A DNA stretch of 60,000 nucleotides, taken from Gnetum montanum (taxonomy: Eukaryota; Streptophyta; Gnetopsida; Gnetales; Gnetaceae). The position numbers and the translations under genes were made by a program. Shown here one piece after another: positions 11,170-22,671 of this stretch (the stretch's first letter is position 1; every line of letters begins with the position of its first letter). Location: assembly GCA_015680685.1 (NCBI GenBank), contig MNCI01029622.1, positions 1,098,554-1,158,553 of the forward strand, read 5' to 3'. The notes below the pieces were generated by a model. It was not told the DNA's origin, did not search any database, and worked only from the letters and a program-made list of their open reading frames with translations.

Positions 11170-13036
11170 TGTACTAATCTAAATCATTGGTGCAAGGTTG
11201 GAAGGGAAAATAAACACCGAAAGATCGTCGAGTAGACACAGCTGACCCTACCCTCGCCCGTGGGCAAGCTGGAAAAGAAAATGAAGGTAGAGTGCCTTGG
11301 ATGGTCTACACACAAATCAACCAAGGACTTCCCCAAGCATAAACTATGGCTTGCGTTGGGGTTATCATAACTAATGTTTGAAATGTAAATAGTGGCATAC
11401 AAAATGCAAACAGATTGCACATACAATAGTATTGCAAACAAATGTAATGTAAAATAGAGTAAACAAAATAATGGTTGGAAAAATGAACTATATTGTATTG
11501 CTTAGAAAATATGTGCACTGGTCAAAGCATAGCTACACGTGTGGATGGTAGGTCAAGTGCCAAGCCCTGGGGTGATGTGATGTATTTCAAAAGTGTTTGG
11601 ATGCTAGGAATCAAGTGTGTCCAAGTGCCTAAGGATTGCTAGTATGAGTTTCTTAAGCCATCCACCTTTAAAATTGCCAACCTTGCTTATGTAAATTGAT
11701 AGGGTATTTATAGGGCTTGGTGGGGCTTGGGTGTGGAATTCATGAATGGAATCAATGGCTGAGAGACGAGAGGAAAATGGATTGTGTGACACGTGTTCGA
11801 TGGACAACTGTATGTGAGTTGGACATGCACAGGTAAGCTATGTTCTCGACCAGGTGCATTGTATCTTATAGCATGTGATAACTTACTCAAACTAGCTTAT
11901 GCTTATGGAAGCACATACAATTCGAAGCATAAGATCCTAACAAATGACAAATGATGAAAAGTTAGAATGAAATGACAATGTACAACAAGAGAAATTGACT
12001 CTGGCTCACTTGAAACTTTCGGATCTCTAGATTGACTACTACAAGATGTCTATCTGAGTGGCTTTGTGGCTATTTGAGGCATCTCTATTTGATCAGGACT
12101 TCTAGCATGAGTTGATTTTGTCTTGGTGTGTCCTCAGTGTGCTCATGCTGTACTCACACTACACTCACATTGTACTCATGTTGCCAGCATGACCTTAGCA
12201 TGAGCTTTAGCGTGAGTGAGCCAAAATGATGTATTTCCCACCAAATTTTGATTTTGAAGCTTTTTTATTGAGTGAAACTACTATCTAACTGTGTGTGGTT
12301 GACCTTAAGAGTGATCTTAAATTGAAAGTAACTTGTTTTGAGCCACTTTTGGTAGCTCACGTTAGACTCATGCTGCCAGTGTGAGTGTACCATGACCATA
12401 GTGCGAGTTGTAAGATCTTATAATTTTGGATCTAAAATATAGCATTCTAGAGGCTGAAATCTAAAGTTGTCAAAAATGATCCCTAAGGATAACTTGCACC
12501 TTGGAAATCAGATCATTTTGATTCAGTTTTGGGTTCTAAAAGTTGCTCACGCTAGCAGCGTCCACTCAGCGTGAGTGATAACGTGAGTGTAAAAATGTGA
12601 ACAATCTGTCTCCAAATTTGAATTCCTAAATGCTAAAGCTTGGAGTGATCATTAGTGGATGGCTTACACCCTAGAAATCAGATCATTTTGACTCAGTTTT
12701 GGGATTGTCAGATTTGATCACGCTGTACTCACACTGCCAGTGTGACCTCAGCGTGACCATAGCATGAGTGAGAAATTTTGTACTTTTTGACCTAAAATTT
12801 GAATTCGTGAATGCTGAAACTTTGAACTAGGCACAACAGTGGCCCTTGAAAATACCTTACACCCTTAGACTAAGCCACCTTTGACTTGATTCTGATACCG
12901 TTTGGATTTGCTCAGATAAAGGGCAAGCTAGCTTGACAGGAGTTCCATGTCTTAGTCAAGTTTTGCCTCCCGAATGCTCAAAAGAGCTTGAGTAGTTCTT
13001 GTTTCAAAGTGTTAGGCTAAAATTAGTGGTGTTTCA
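11170..13036 (-). mobile_element. Element G 3' LTR, third LTR family
   Basis: Starts TGTACTAATC and ends GGTGTTTCA, and both termini align with the LTRs of C and E (TGTACCGCCT ... GGTGTTTCA), including a diverged version of the first 150 bp. It is oriented minus, with a TATA box (TATTTATA on the plus strand) at 11705-11712. The U3 part at about 12120-12780 is packed with CTCACGCTG / CACACTGCCAGTGTGA words, analogous to the GCGTATACGC words of C, D and E. Confidence 0.8.
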
Positions 13037-13185
13037 TTGGCCACTCTTTCTTGAAGTTTGGGGAAATCCACCTAAGAGGAATTGACAAAGAAGTGAAAAA
13101 CACCATGAACAACCAAGTACCAAGCATTATCCATCGGCCCTTGGCTAGATGTCATCGCACCGTTTTCAAAAGTACATGGGATTGA
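13037..13185 (-). mobile_element. Internal 3' end of element G
   Basis: Begins with a polypurine tract on the minus strand (AAGAAAGAGTGGCCAA next to the LTR) and aligns with the sequence that follows the 3' LTRs of C (33196 on) and E (50837 on), including GACAAAGAAGTG and TCATCGCACCG. It stops where F's LTR starts at 13186, so F inserted here and the rest of G must lie beyond the right edge. Confidence 0.75.
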
Positions 13186-15086
13186 TGTAGTGACTGAAAA
13201 TGTTGGTAGCTGGAAAACATCAAGAGGTCGTCAGTCATAATAGTCTTAACCCTGGATCCACGCGAGGGTCATGCTAGATAAAATGGAAATGGGATTCCTT
13301 GAATGGTCTAGTCAATTAGACAAGGACTTAATTGGTGTCACTAAATGTTTTGCAAATGTATAATTTGAAAATAATTTTTATAATGTAAAATATTGATTAT
13401 TATATGTGAGGGAATGAAAATGATGTAAAATGTAATGATAAATAGGAAAATAAATTAAACTGAGGTTAAGAAATGCACCACTTCAAAATTACGGCTTTAC
13501 TTTGTCAAAGTGGATATAATTGGTTGTGTGACGCTGGGAAGCATAGGGATTCAAAAAGTAACCAAAGAAATTCAAATCAATCCAACTGTATGCTTGAATG
13601 CAGACTTTAGAGCTAACAATGTGAAGTGCTACAAAGGTAATGGAAAAGAGCTAACATGATGCAAAAAAGGGATGCAAACTGTTTTGCGAATAGGGTTTTC
13701 AATTGGTTTCCTAACAACAAATGCCAACAATGCTCAAAGTTGCTCAAATTTGCCAACCTGCTCAAAATTTTTCCAACCAACACAAAATTTTCCAACCATA
13801 GTTTTTGCCCAAGTTTGCCAAATTTTTGTGAACCATTTGAGCTTCACTCATCTAGGTATTTATAGGGCTAGGAACACATGAAAGATGCAGTTTGGACGCC
13901 ACATGTCCTAGACTTGCTAGATGTTGATGTGTTCATGCTGCATGGGCATGCAAAGCTAATTAATGAGCCTTCCATGCTAAAATTACATTGTCAAAACTAG
14001 AGAAGTTGGGGTTAGGTGTGGAATCAATGTAGATAAGAAGGAGTGAAGCACACTGATGTAGCGTAGCTGCTTGCTATGTTGTATTATGCTATGGAGTGCA
14101 AGATGTTTGGTGTAACATGGCTACTTGCTATGCTATGCTACGTCCAACCGCCTGCTACGCTGTGCTATGCTATGGAGCATATCATGTTTGGCGTAGCATA
14201 GATGCTTTCTATGTTGTGCTACACTATGTAGTGTCATAGTGTAGCCACCAGTTCGTGGAAGAAACTTGCGCTAGAGCTAATTACAATTGTTGGAAGCCTT
14301 TGAAATGCTTTGGCTAGCTCTACATGTTTGCTATGCTATGCTCTGCTACGTAGTGTAGCATAGCGTAGTAGCTAGCTTTAACTATGATTTGGATTGTGAA
14401 CTCTTGCCTGAAGATCATGTTGAAAATTTGTAACATTTTCTCTTGTGCAACGTGAAGCTTGCGAACTTGCTGATCCTGCATCCTGAGACACCTTTTGTCA
14501 TTCATGCATCTTTGCTATGCTATGCTATGCTGCGTAGTGTAGCATAGCATACCAACCAACTTAGCCTACTTTTTTCTTGATCTGCAACTTTTCTAGTAAG
14601 AGGAGCTTTGCCGAAGGACTTGAAGTTAAGTGAAGCAACTGGTTTTGAAAGGCCGGATGTGCTTGCTTAGTGGAATTGAAATCACTAAGTATGCTAGGTC
14701 TTTCTGCCTTGCTTTTGCTACACTGTGCTATTCTGCATAGTGTAGCACAATGTAGCACTTCATCCTACAACTGTCTTCTAAGGCATGCTAAGCTACATAG
14801 TGTAACGTAGCTAAATTCTTGACTAGAAAACTTACCAAACTATTTTGCGTAGCCTAAGCACCACCGAAAACCCCATGCATTACTTCTGAGTAAACTATCA
14901 GCTCGATGAACTATCCAGGTGGGCAAGTTGGAGAGTCCATTACGCCTACCGACACTGAGAGTAGAAAATTTTCCAAACTGGGCTGTCTAAGCTCAGAATA
15001 TACATCTCCTGAAGAACTGCCATGACGTTGCCTGAATTCCAAGGACCCGATGAAGCAAGAATGCCTTGAAAATTTAGGGTGTTTCA
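13186..15086 (-). repeat. 3' LTR of element F, 1901 bp
   Basis: Begins TGTAGTGACTG and ends GGGTGTTTCA, aligning end to end with the reverse complement of B's 5' LTR. A TATA box on the minus strand is at 13857-13864 (TATTTATA on plus). U3 (13865-15086 in element orientation) carries clusters of GCTATGCTACG-type inverted words at about 14055-14240, 14325-14370, 14510-14555 and 14718-14760. Confidence 0.9.
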
Positions 15087-16703
15087 ATTGAGGGAATGTA
15101 GTTCAAGATGCAAGATGATTGGTTGTAACCAGGGGAAGCAAGGAGTTGATCAAGGGTTATAATTGCTGATGGGATTGTGGGAGAGGAAATGGTCTCATGT
15201 GAACAAACTATATCTTTGGTCCTTATCAATAGCCAGTGTTTAGCAGACTTAGAGCTGAGACATAGGAGGTGCATTCTTTGGAGAAATGGGACTCTTATAG
15301 AGTGTTTGCGGGGCCCATTGTAAATAGCCAAAGCCACGTGATGATGTGCAACACGATCTCTTTGAGATATCAGTGTAACTATTTTCCAAGACAATTGCCT
15401 TCTCACTTGGGGCATGTATGAGAACAACCAATAGTCTTGGTTTATGGTGTTAACAGGGTCATGAAGACCTTTTCCGTGCATTTTTCTCTTTGACCTTTTT
15501 GTTCCTTTTCTTTTTGTTTGTTTCTTTTCTTTTATTTTTGTTTTTTGTTAATTTTCTTTTTTTGTTCTTCTTATTCTCTTTGGTCCTTTTGAAAGATCTT
15601 GCTTTTTGTGCTGTGCTCGTGTTCGAGAGCATGCATTTTTTGTCATTCATCATATACTCTATTTTGCGTTGCAACTGCTTAGAGAGTCACAGTGTGCAAT
15701 AGTGTATCAGGGGCTTTGAGGTGATTAGGGAATGTAATTGAATAGGATAAGGGGGCATGATGGGGAACAGAGAATGTATTGGTAGTTGGGATGTACTTAT
15801 GAACAGACTAATTAACCCAGTCATGTGCGTCAGGAAGAATGTGATACCTTGTCATCACAATGAAGTGCATCTATGAAGAAGATAAGAAAAACATAAATGA
15901 ATCAGTTAACTAAGCACTTTAAACAAGGAGATGGATCCACTGTGTGCAATTTTCAAAGTAGACAGAATCATGAATAGCATCAGCCTTATCAAGGCCCATG
16001 AGACAAATTATGTAGCAAGCCTTTTTGGAACATGAACAACCAATTACAGTAACAAACCTTTTCAAGTTTGTGCCTGGTCATCGATGATGTTGCCAGTTTA
16101 TAGTCTTAGTGGACTGTTGCGGGTTAGTTTCACATCATAACCCTTTGGACGACACTAGTTTAGCATCATAGCGGATGGTGCATTGCTAGTTTATAGTCGT
16201 AGCAGACTATGAAGAGGAAAACTAGTTTATAGTCTTAGTGGACTCTAGATGCTAGTTTTACATCATGGTGGACATATGTGGTAGTTTAGCATCATACCTG
16301 ATAGAGCTCTGTGATTTCGATTTATTGTCATGAATCCAGGACATTCTGTGGTATCAGTTTTAAGTCATGATGTCAGGATTGTTCTATGGTATCAGTTTTA
16401 AGTCATGATGCCAGGATTGTTTTGTGGTATCAGTTTTAAGTCATGATGCTAGGACTCTTACGTGGTATTAGTTTTAAGTCATAATGTCAGGACTATTCTA
16501 TGGTATTAGTTTTAATTCATAATGCCAGGACTATTTTGTGGTATCATTTTTAAGTCATAATGCCAAGAATATTTTGTGGTATTAGTTTTAAGTCATAATG
16601 CTAGGACTATTCTATGGTATCAGTATTAAGTCATAATGCCAGGATTGTTTTGTGGTATCAGTTTTAAGTCATGATGCCAGGACTGTTACGTACCTCAAGT
16701 TCA
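15087..16703 (-). other. 3' UTR of element F
   Basis: Noncoding. It contains a segment at about 15087-15470 related to the 3' UTRs of C (33.35-33.75 kb) and E (51.0-51.35 kb), a pyrimidine-rich run at 15479-15600, and the minisatellite described separately. The short open frames here have no recognisable domain. Confidence 0.65.
16085..16690. repeat. Minisatellite array in 3' UTR of F
   Basis: The first part has units like TAGTTTATAGTCTTAGTGGACT. From 16345 it becomes a regular array of about ten units of 35-37 bp, each GTGGTATCAGTTTTAAGTCA followed by TGATGCCAGGACTGTT. The same two unit types, in the same order, occur in C (34249-34612) and E (51868-52200). Confidence 0.92.
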
Positions 16704-19700
16704 TCATACATAGTACTGTTTCAAGTACAGGTGATTTGTAGGATTAGCAAACTTATTCCTGTTCATGTTAGCAAGTTTGAATGCTCCATTATTGTATGCC
16801 TTGGTGACTAAGTAAGGCCCTTCCTAGTTGGGTGAGAATTTGTCTAGATGTTCATGGGCGAATTTAAGGACTAAGTGTCCTTCCTTGATCGGGCTCTTAT
16901 GAAAATCATGTTTATGTCGTTGCCACTATTTTTTCTGGTACCACTATGTTGTTGTCAAAATCATGTTTATGTCGTTGCCACTATTTTTTCATGGGCGAAT
17001 TTAAGGACTAAGTGTTTGCACATGTTCTTCCTCCACCAAGTCAAGGTCAGCAATGCATAGTTCATTATTTTGACTTTCATCGAGGAGGCGTAAGAGAGCT
17101 ATCTGCAACGAGAGAACCTGTAACTCTAAAGGTAAAACAACTTCAAATTCGTACACAAGACTATATGGAGTTTTACCTGTAGATGTTTGATGTATCGTTA
17201 TGTATGCCCATAATGCGTAGACTAATTGCTCATGCCATCATTTTTTGCTCTGATTTAGCATCTTTTTGAGCACCATGATGATAGTTTTGTTTGTAGCCTC
17301 TGCTTGACCATTGCTTTGTGGATAGTAAGGTAATGAAAATACATGTTTAATACCTAGGCTTTCATAGAAGCTTTTAGTATCTACACTGTTGAACTGTGGC
17401 CCATTGTCAGTAACGATGGTCATCGGAATACCAAAATAGGTCATGATATTTTCTATTATGAAAGTGCAAATGTGTTTAGAAGTGGTCTTCCTAAGGTGAA
17501 TAGCTTCTACCCATTTTGTGAAGTATTCAGTTGCAGTGATAATAAAGCTATGTCCTATAGAGGATGATGGGGGGGGGGGTCCAATTAAGTCTAATCTCCA
17601 TTTTTGAAATGGTCATGTGATTTGTGTTGTGTGCAATTCATTAGGTGGCACATGTATTAGATTACCATGCTTTTGGAAAATGTCACATGTTCTAACCTTG
17701 GAGATGCAATCATACTCCATGTGTGGCCAGTAGTAGCCTAAGCACCTAATCTTTGTTGCCATTGCTTTGGGTGCAATGTGCCCTCCACAAAGTCCTTCGT
17801 GGACTTTTTCTATATCGATGCTATTAACGCACATCAGCAAAATTCCTTCGTAGGATTTCTGACACAAGATATCTCCTATTAACACATATTGCTGAGAGCA
17901 TTTTTTCACAACATCCTTTTGAGTCTTTGTCAAGTGTTGTGGAGGCTTGTCTTTTAGAAAGTATTCTTTTATGTCATCGTACCATTCTATTGTGTATGTT
18001 ATGCTAAAAAATGCTATAGGAATTTCTTCAAGGATGTTAATCATAGGTTCAACACAACTTGTATAGAGCTAGGCAACACATGGAACATTTAGGGTGTCAT
18101 GTTTAAGGCTAATGTAGTAAGTGCATCAGCAATGGTGTTTTCTCTTCTAGAGACATGCTGTATATTCACTTCTACTAATTGCCTCAGCGGATGCTTGGTC
18201 AAATCACAATACGGTTGCAAATGGAGAGCCCTACATGTGTAAACCTCAGTGACTTGATTAATGACTAGTTGTGAATTACCTTGAACTACAAGATGTGTGA
18301 TTCCTAAAGTCAATGTTGCCTGAATACCTCTGAGAAGACCTTTTTATTTCACCATGTTGTTGGTATAGGGAAATGTCAATTGGTAGGAAAAGGGTTGAAT
18401 TTCTCTAGAGGGGTATGTTAAAATGGCCGTAGTACTTCCTCCTCGGGAGGTTGAAGCTCCATCGAAATAGAGGATTTCCTCGTAGTTGTCAGGTATAGTG
18501 TCTATACTGTTAACAATCTCATCAGGGAACTCAGGGTTAACTATTTCTTGATCATGTGTTGGTGAGACGGCTAATTGTGTGACTATTTCTTGACCTTTTA
18601 TGGAAGATTGAGCAACATAGTATAGGTTAAACTTTGCAATCATTACTTTCCATCTAGCTATCCTACTTGACTCATAGATGTTGTTAGTAATGACACAAAG
18701 TACATTATCCTTGAAAATGATGTAAACTTGATTGCAGAAGAGATAATGCTACCATTTCTTCAAGGAGAAAATGAGGGAAAGGCATAATTTCTCCATGTCA
18801 TTGTATCATTGTTCATAGGCAATTAAAGCATGGATTAGGTAATATACGAGGATCTCGACTCCATCTTTACATTTTTGACAAAGCATTGATGCAATGGAAG
18901 CATCAGAAGTTGCAAGGTAGATATAAAAGGGTTTATCGCCTTGTGGCAGATAAATAGTCGGCAGTTGAGTCAGCTCCTACTTTATGTTCTCGAATGCTTC
19001 CTAACGTTGTTGGGTCCATTGGAAATGCACATTATTTTGTAATAGGTGCTGCATAGGTCTCAACTTATCTGTCAACCTATCGATAAAGCATCTAATGAAT
19101 TGCAGCATACCTTGAAGGCCACGTAATTCCATAAGGTTCTTTCGTGGTTGCATGTTAGTTATTGCCTTAACCTTATTAGGTTCTACCCATATTCCTGTTT
19201 CAGAGACTACAAAACCAAGCATTTTTCCTATTTTGACACCAAAGACACATTTCTTTAGATTGAGTGTAAGGTCATATTTGAGACAACGTTTAAGCACTAG
19301 GTCTAGATCTTTTGCATGTTGTTTGGTTGTTTTAGATTTAACCAAAATATTGTCAATGTAATCATTAAGCAAATTGAGCATGTAATCACTAAATATATAT
19401 GTCATTGCTCATTGATATGTAGCTCCTGCATTTTTAAGGCCAAATGGCATCATAGTATAACAGAATGTACCCCAAGGTGTCATAAAAGTTGTTCTAAGTT
19501 GATGTTTTGGATTGATTCTTATTTGGTTGTATCCTGAAAATCCATCTATAAAGGATAATAGTGCATGCCCAATAGTTGTGTCTATAAGTTGATCAATGAT
19601 GGGTAGCAATAAGTCATCCTTTATAGTGGCTATGTTAAGGTCACATAAGTCAATGCATATGTGTATACTAACGTTCTTCTTAGGGACTACAACAATGTTT

Positions 19701-20218
19701 GATACCCAATCAAAATAAACAATGGCCCGGATGAAACTAGGTTGGTACAGCTTTTTGATTGCAGCATAGACTGCCAAAGCCACTTGAGGTCTAACTTTAC
19801 GTGCCTTTTGTTTCACCGGTTTAATTTTTTCATCAAGAATGATGTTGTGTTGGACAATTCGGGGGTCTAATCCTAGCATGTTTGGTATATGACCATGCAA
19901 ATGTTTTTATGTTATCTTTCAGAACTTGAGTGATGTCATTGACAAGTTTTGAGTCTAGTAGGGTGCTTAGTTTCAATGTTCTAGTTTTGCCATTGAATGT
20001 AGTAATGGGGTTTCAACTAGAGGATCTTCAGTGATATTATCAGTTTCTAGATCTAAAGTCTTAGTCACATTTTTAGGCCAGTCTGACATTTCTTGAGTGG
20101 AGGCTATTAAATTAGTATAAGTGGATGGATTTAGATCCAAGGATTCTAGATTGATTACTCTTTTTACCTCCTCATATGGTCCACTGAGAGACAATGTTGA
20201 AAGGATATTCTTGGTGGC
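16704..20218 (-). pseudogene. pol: Element F pol remnant: RT, two RNase H domains, integrase
   Basis: On the minus strand: RT with SFIDGFSGYNQIRINP near 19.54 kb, MMPFGLKNAGATYQ near 19.43 kb and YIDNILV near 19.35 kb, where the catalytic YxDD has become YIDN. The archaeal-type RNase H begins ILYFDGASTSRGGS near 18.46 kb; here the CGA codon that is TGA in A, C and E is still arginine. Integrase has a zinc finger (GGHIAPKAM, CDIFQKH, with one Cys lost) near 17.79-17.66 kb and a DDE core (VTDNGPQFNS, YYPQSNGQAE) at 17.4-17.3 kb. It ends with NHLYLKQYYV and a TGA at 16704-16706. One frameshift lies between 18.31 and 18.04 kb, and an 11-base G run at 17569-17579 is another likely slippage site. 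The N-terminus is cut by element B. Confidence 0.9.
16853..17014. repeat. Local scrambled duplication in F integrase C-terminal region
   Basis: ATGGGCGAATTTAAGGACTA occurs near 16855 and again near 16991, and AAAATCATGTTTATGTCGTT near 16901 and again near 16957. The interleaved order looks like template switching or repair synthesis rather than a simple tandem copy. Confidence 0.8.
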
Positions 20219-21838
20219 TGAAACACCCCAAAAATTCGAAGTCATTCTCGCTTCACCAAGCCTTGCAATTCGCATAGAACCATGACAGTTCTTCGGGCGG
20301 AGAACGCTCTGAATTTAGGTTGGCCAGTTCGGAAAATTTTCTACTTTAGGTGTAAACAGGCTCTATGGATCATCCTGCCTGTCCACTTAAGTAGTTTACC
20401 CAGTCGACAGCCTGCTTAGAAATGGTGCGCGAAGTTGACAACAGTGCTCAAGATGCACGAAATAATTCAGCAAGTTTTCTAAGTCACAAACTTTGCTATG
20501 CTATGCTACACCCCATTATGTAGCGTAGAAAGCTTTGGAAAATGAATGCAAAATGAAGTGTTGCGCTACACCATGCTACATAGCATAGCGTAGCATGACA
20601 ACGACTATACAACCAGTTCCCTAACTCAACTTCAAGTACTTCAACAATGTCCCTTTCCGTCAGGAAGCGGCAGACCATGTTTGCTACTACGCTATGTTGA
20701 GCTACATGGTGCAGCGAGGCATAGCAATCCTATGGAAGAGACAAAAGGTAGCTCAAAGGGCCAAATTAGCAAGTTTGCAAGTCTCGCAACATAGGAAGCA
20801 AAGTTTGCAAATCGACAAAGTTTTCGTGACGAAGGCCAGTCACTACACTACACTACACTATGTAGCATAACATAGCATAGCAAGCATGCAACACACATGT
20901 AGCAGAATGCATGACAAGGTGCTACGCTACGCCAAGCATGCTATGCTACAAAGCATAGTAAGGCATGCAGGTGGTTGTGTGACATCAATGCACTTCACCT
21001 AATTGGACCATTGGCACACGTCTCCAGATGCTAATGGTTCAATTACGGCATGGCAGGCTCATAGTTACGGCATGGGAAACTGGCATTACAATAGTCATGC
21101 AAGTCCAACAGTCATGCATGGCACATGCAGCACAAGCAAGTCAACGTGAGCCCAAGGAACATGGCCTCCAAATCATCCTTTTCGCATGCCCTTGGTCCTA
21201 TAAATACCCCAACAAATAGCATTCAAAGGGTTTGAAATCTTCCTGATTCTTCGACTTTTCCTCTTTTTGGCACTCAAGTTCCCTTCCCGACACATTGTAA
21301 CATCAAGCATTGTAAGCTTTCTGTTTGACACTACAAAAATTTAGCATTTGCTGTTGGCATTTTTGTTCTGTTCCTTTTCTACCACCTTGCTATAAGCCTT
21401 GCATTGTTAGCACCTAAGTCCGCACCCAAGCGCACAAACTATTTTTCTCTACACATCTTGGTTACTCTCGGGATCTCTGCACTTCACCACACTGTGCAAC
21501 CAACTGTATCCACCTTGATAGAGCAAACTTGTAGCTTCGGAGTGGTGCACTTTTCTAACTGCATTTTACTTTACTTCGTACTTATTGCTATGTCTTGCAC
21601 TATTTTCTACTTTATTTACTTTCAAGTATTACTTTGCATTTTCTTTCCTATTTTCAAAACTATATGTTGCAAAAGGATATATAGACACCAATTAAGTCCT
21701 TTTCTGATCGACTAGACCGTTCATGGCACCCCGTATCCGCTCAAACCCAACATGGCCCTCCCACGGATATGGGGTCAAAACTGTCATGCCCGCTGACCCC
21801 TCGGTGTTTTCCAGTCACCAACATTTTTGGTCGTTACA
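20219..21838 (+). repeat. 5' LTR of element B, 1620 bp
   Basis: Starts TGAAACACCCC and ends GGTCGTTACA; it is the reverse complement equivalent of the F LTR. TATA box TATAAATA at 21199-21206. U3 holds GCTATGCTACG-type inverted words at about 20494-20600, 20680-20715 and 20840-20965. Confidence 0.9.
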
Positions 21839-21861
21839 GTTTTCTAGTGCTAGAAGGAGGG
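21839..21861 (+). other. Primer-binding site of element B
   Basis: Directly after the LTR: GTTTTCTAGTGCTAGAAGGA. It matches the positions after the LTRs of D (ATTAGTGCTAGAAGGAGGG) and C (ATTGGCGCTAGAAGGAGGG), the latter being the best preserved. The primer tRNA is not identified. Confidence 0.7.
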
Positions 21862-21909
21862 CCTTTTAGTTCCTTTTCTGTATGTCACGGTAGTTCTATG
21901 AGCCTTCTG

Positions 21910-22590
21910 CACCCTAATACACATAAGCGTAAACGTGACACCTTTTTGCGGTTGTTTGCGCTTTGTGTGGTGTAGATCAGTCGCCTCGACAGTTCCTTGG
22001 GAACCCTACAGAACACAAAGCCTTTGATCGCCAGCTAACTAGCTTGTCTTATGGTAGTCTTGCATGCATTCTATACCCCATCTTACATTGTATAGATCGG
22101 TCACTTCAACAATCCCTCAGGACCTCGCGAGATGCAAAGCCTTCTTGATCGCTAGTTAGCTTGCCTGTCTTACAGTAGTATTCCATGCATTCTGTACCCC
22201 ATCTCGCATGGTACATATCGGTCACTTCAACAGTTCCTTGGGGAACCTGCAAGACACAAAGCCTTCTATCGTTAACTAAACTGGTTTTACGATAGTCTTG
22301 CATGTGCTTTGCATCCTATCGCACACTAGCATAAATGTGATACCCTTTTGTGGTTATTTACACCTTGTGTGGTGCAAGTCAGTCGTCTTGATGGTTCCTC
22401 AGGGATTCTACAAGACACAAAGCCTTCTATCATTAACTAAATTAGTTTTATGGTAGTCTTGCACGTGCTCTACACCTATCATGCACTAGTGTAAATGTGA
22501 CACCCTTTTGTGGTTGTTTATGTCTTGTGTGGTGCAGGTCAATCGCCTCGACGATTCCTTAGGAATCCAGCAAGACGTAAAGCTTTCTTT
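21910..22590 (+). repeat. 5' UTR tandem repeats of element B
   Basis: Five copies of a block containing (A/T)CGGTC(A/G)CTTC(A/G)ACAGTTCC, at about 21976, 22097, 22217, 22379 and 22544, spaced about 120 or 165 bp. Each has an ACAAAGCCTT(C)T segment after it and, in the longer units, a TGTGACACCCTTTTGTGGTT segment before it. This is a noncoding leader between LTR and gag. Confidence 0.85.
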
Positions 22591-22671
22591 TTACTTTTTT
22601 CTAGTTTCCTTGTTCTTTCACGTTCTTTTGCATAACTTTTTCCACTTTTTTGCATAACTACTTACTTAACA

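Larger units (their letters stand above)
13186..20218 (-). mobile_element. Element F: Tat-lineage retrotransposon, 3' part only
   Basis: Minus-strand element with 3' LTR (13186-15086), 3' UTR with a minisatellite array, and pol (16704-20218). It is cut near the N-terminus of pol by the 5' LTR of element B at 20219. Its protease, gag and 5' LTR are not in the window. Confidence 0.88.

Noticed and set aside
15490-15702. Phe/Leu-rich plus-strand ORF
   Set aside because: A translation of a pyrimidine-rich tract in F's 3' UTR.
16345-16690. Regular 35-37 bp repeats that could suggest a CRISPR array
   Set aside because: The whole unit is repeated with no unique spacers, it lies in a retrotransposon 3' UTR, and there are no cas genes; it is a minisatellite.
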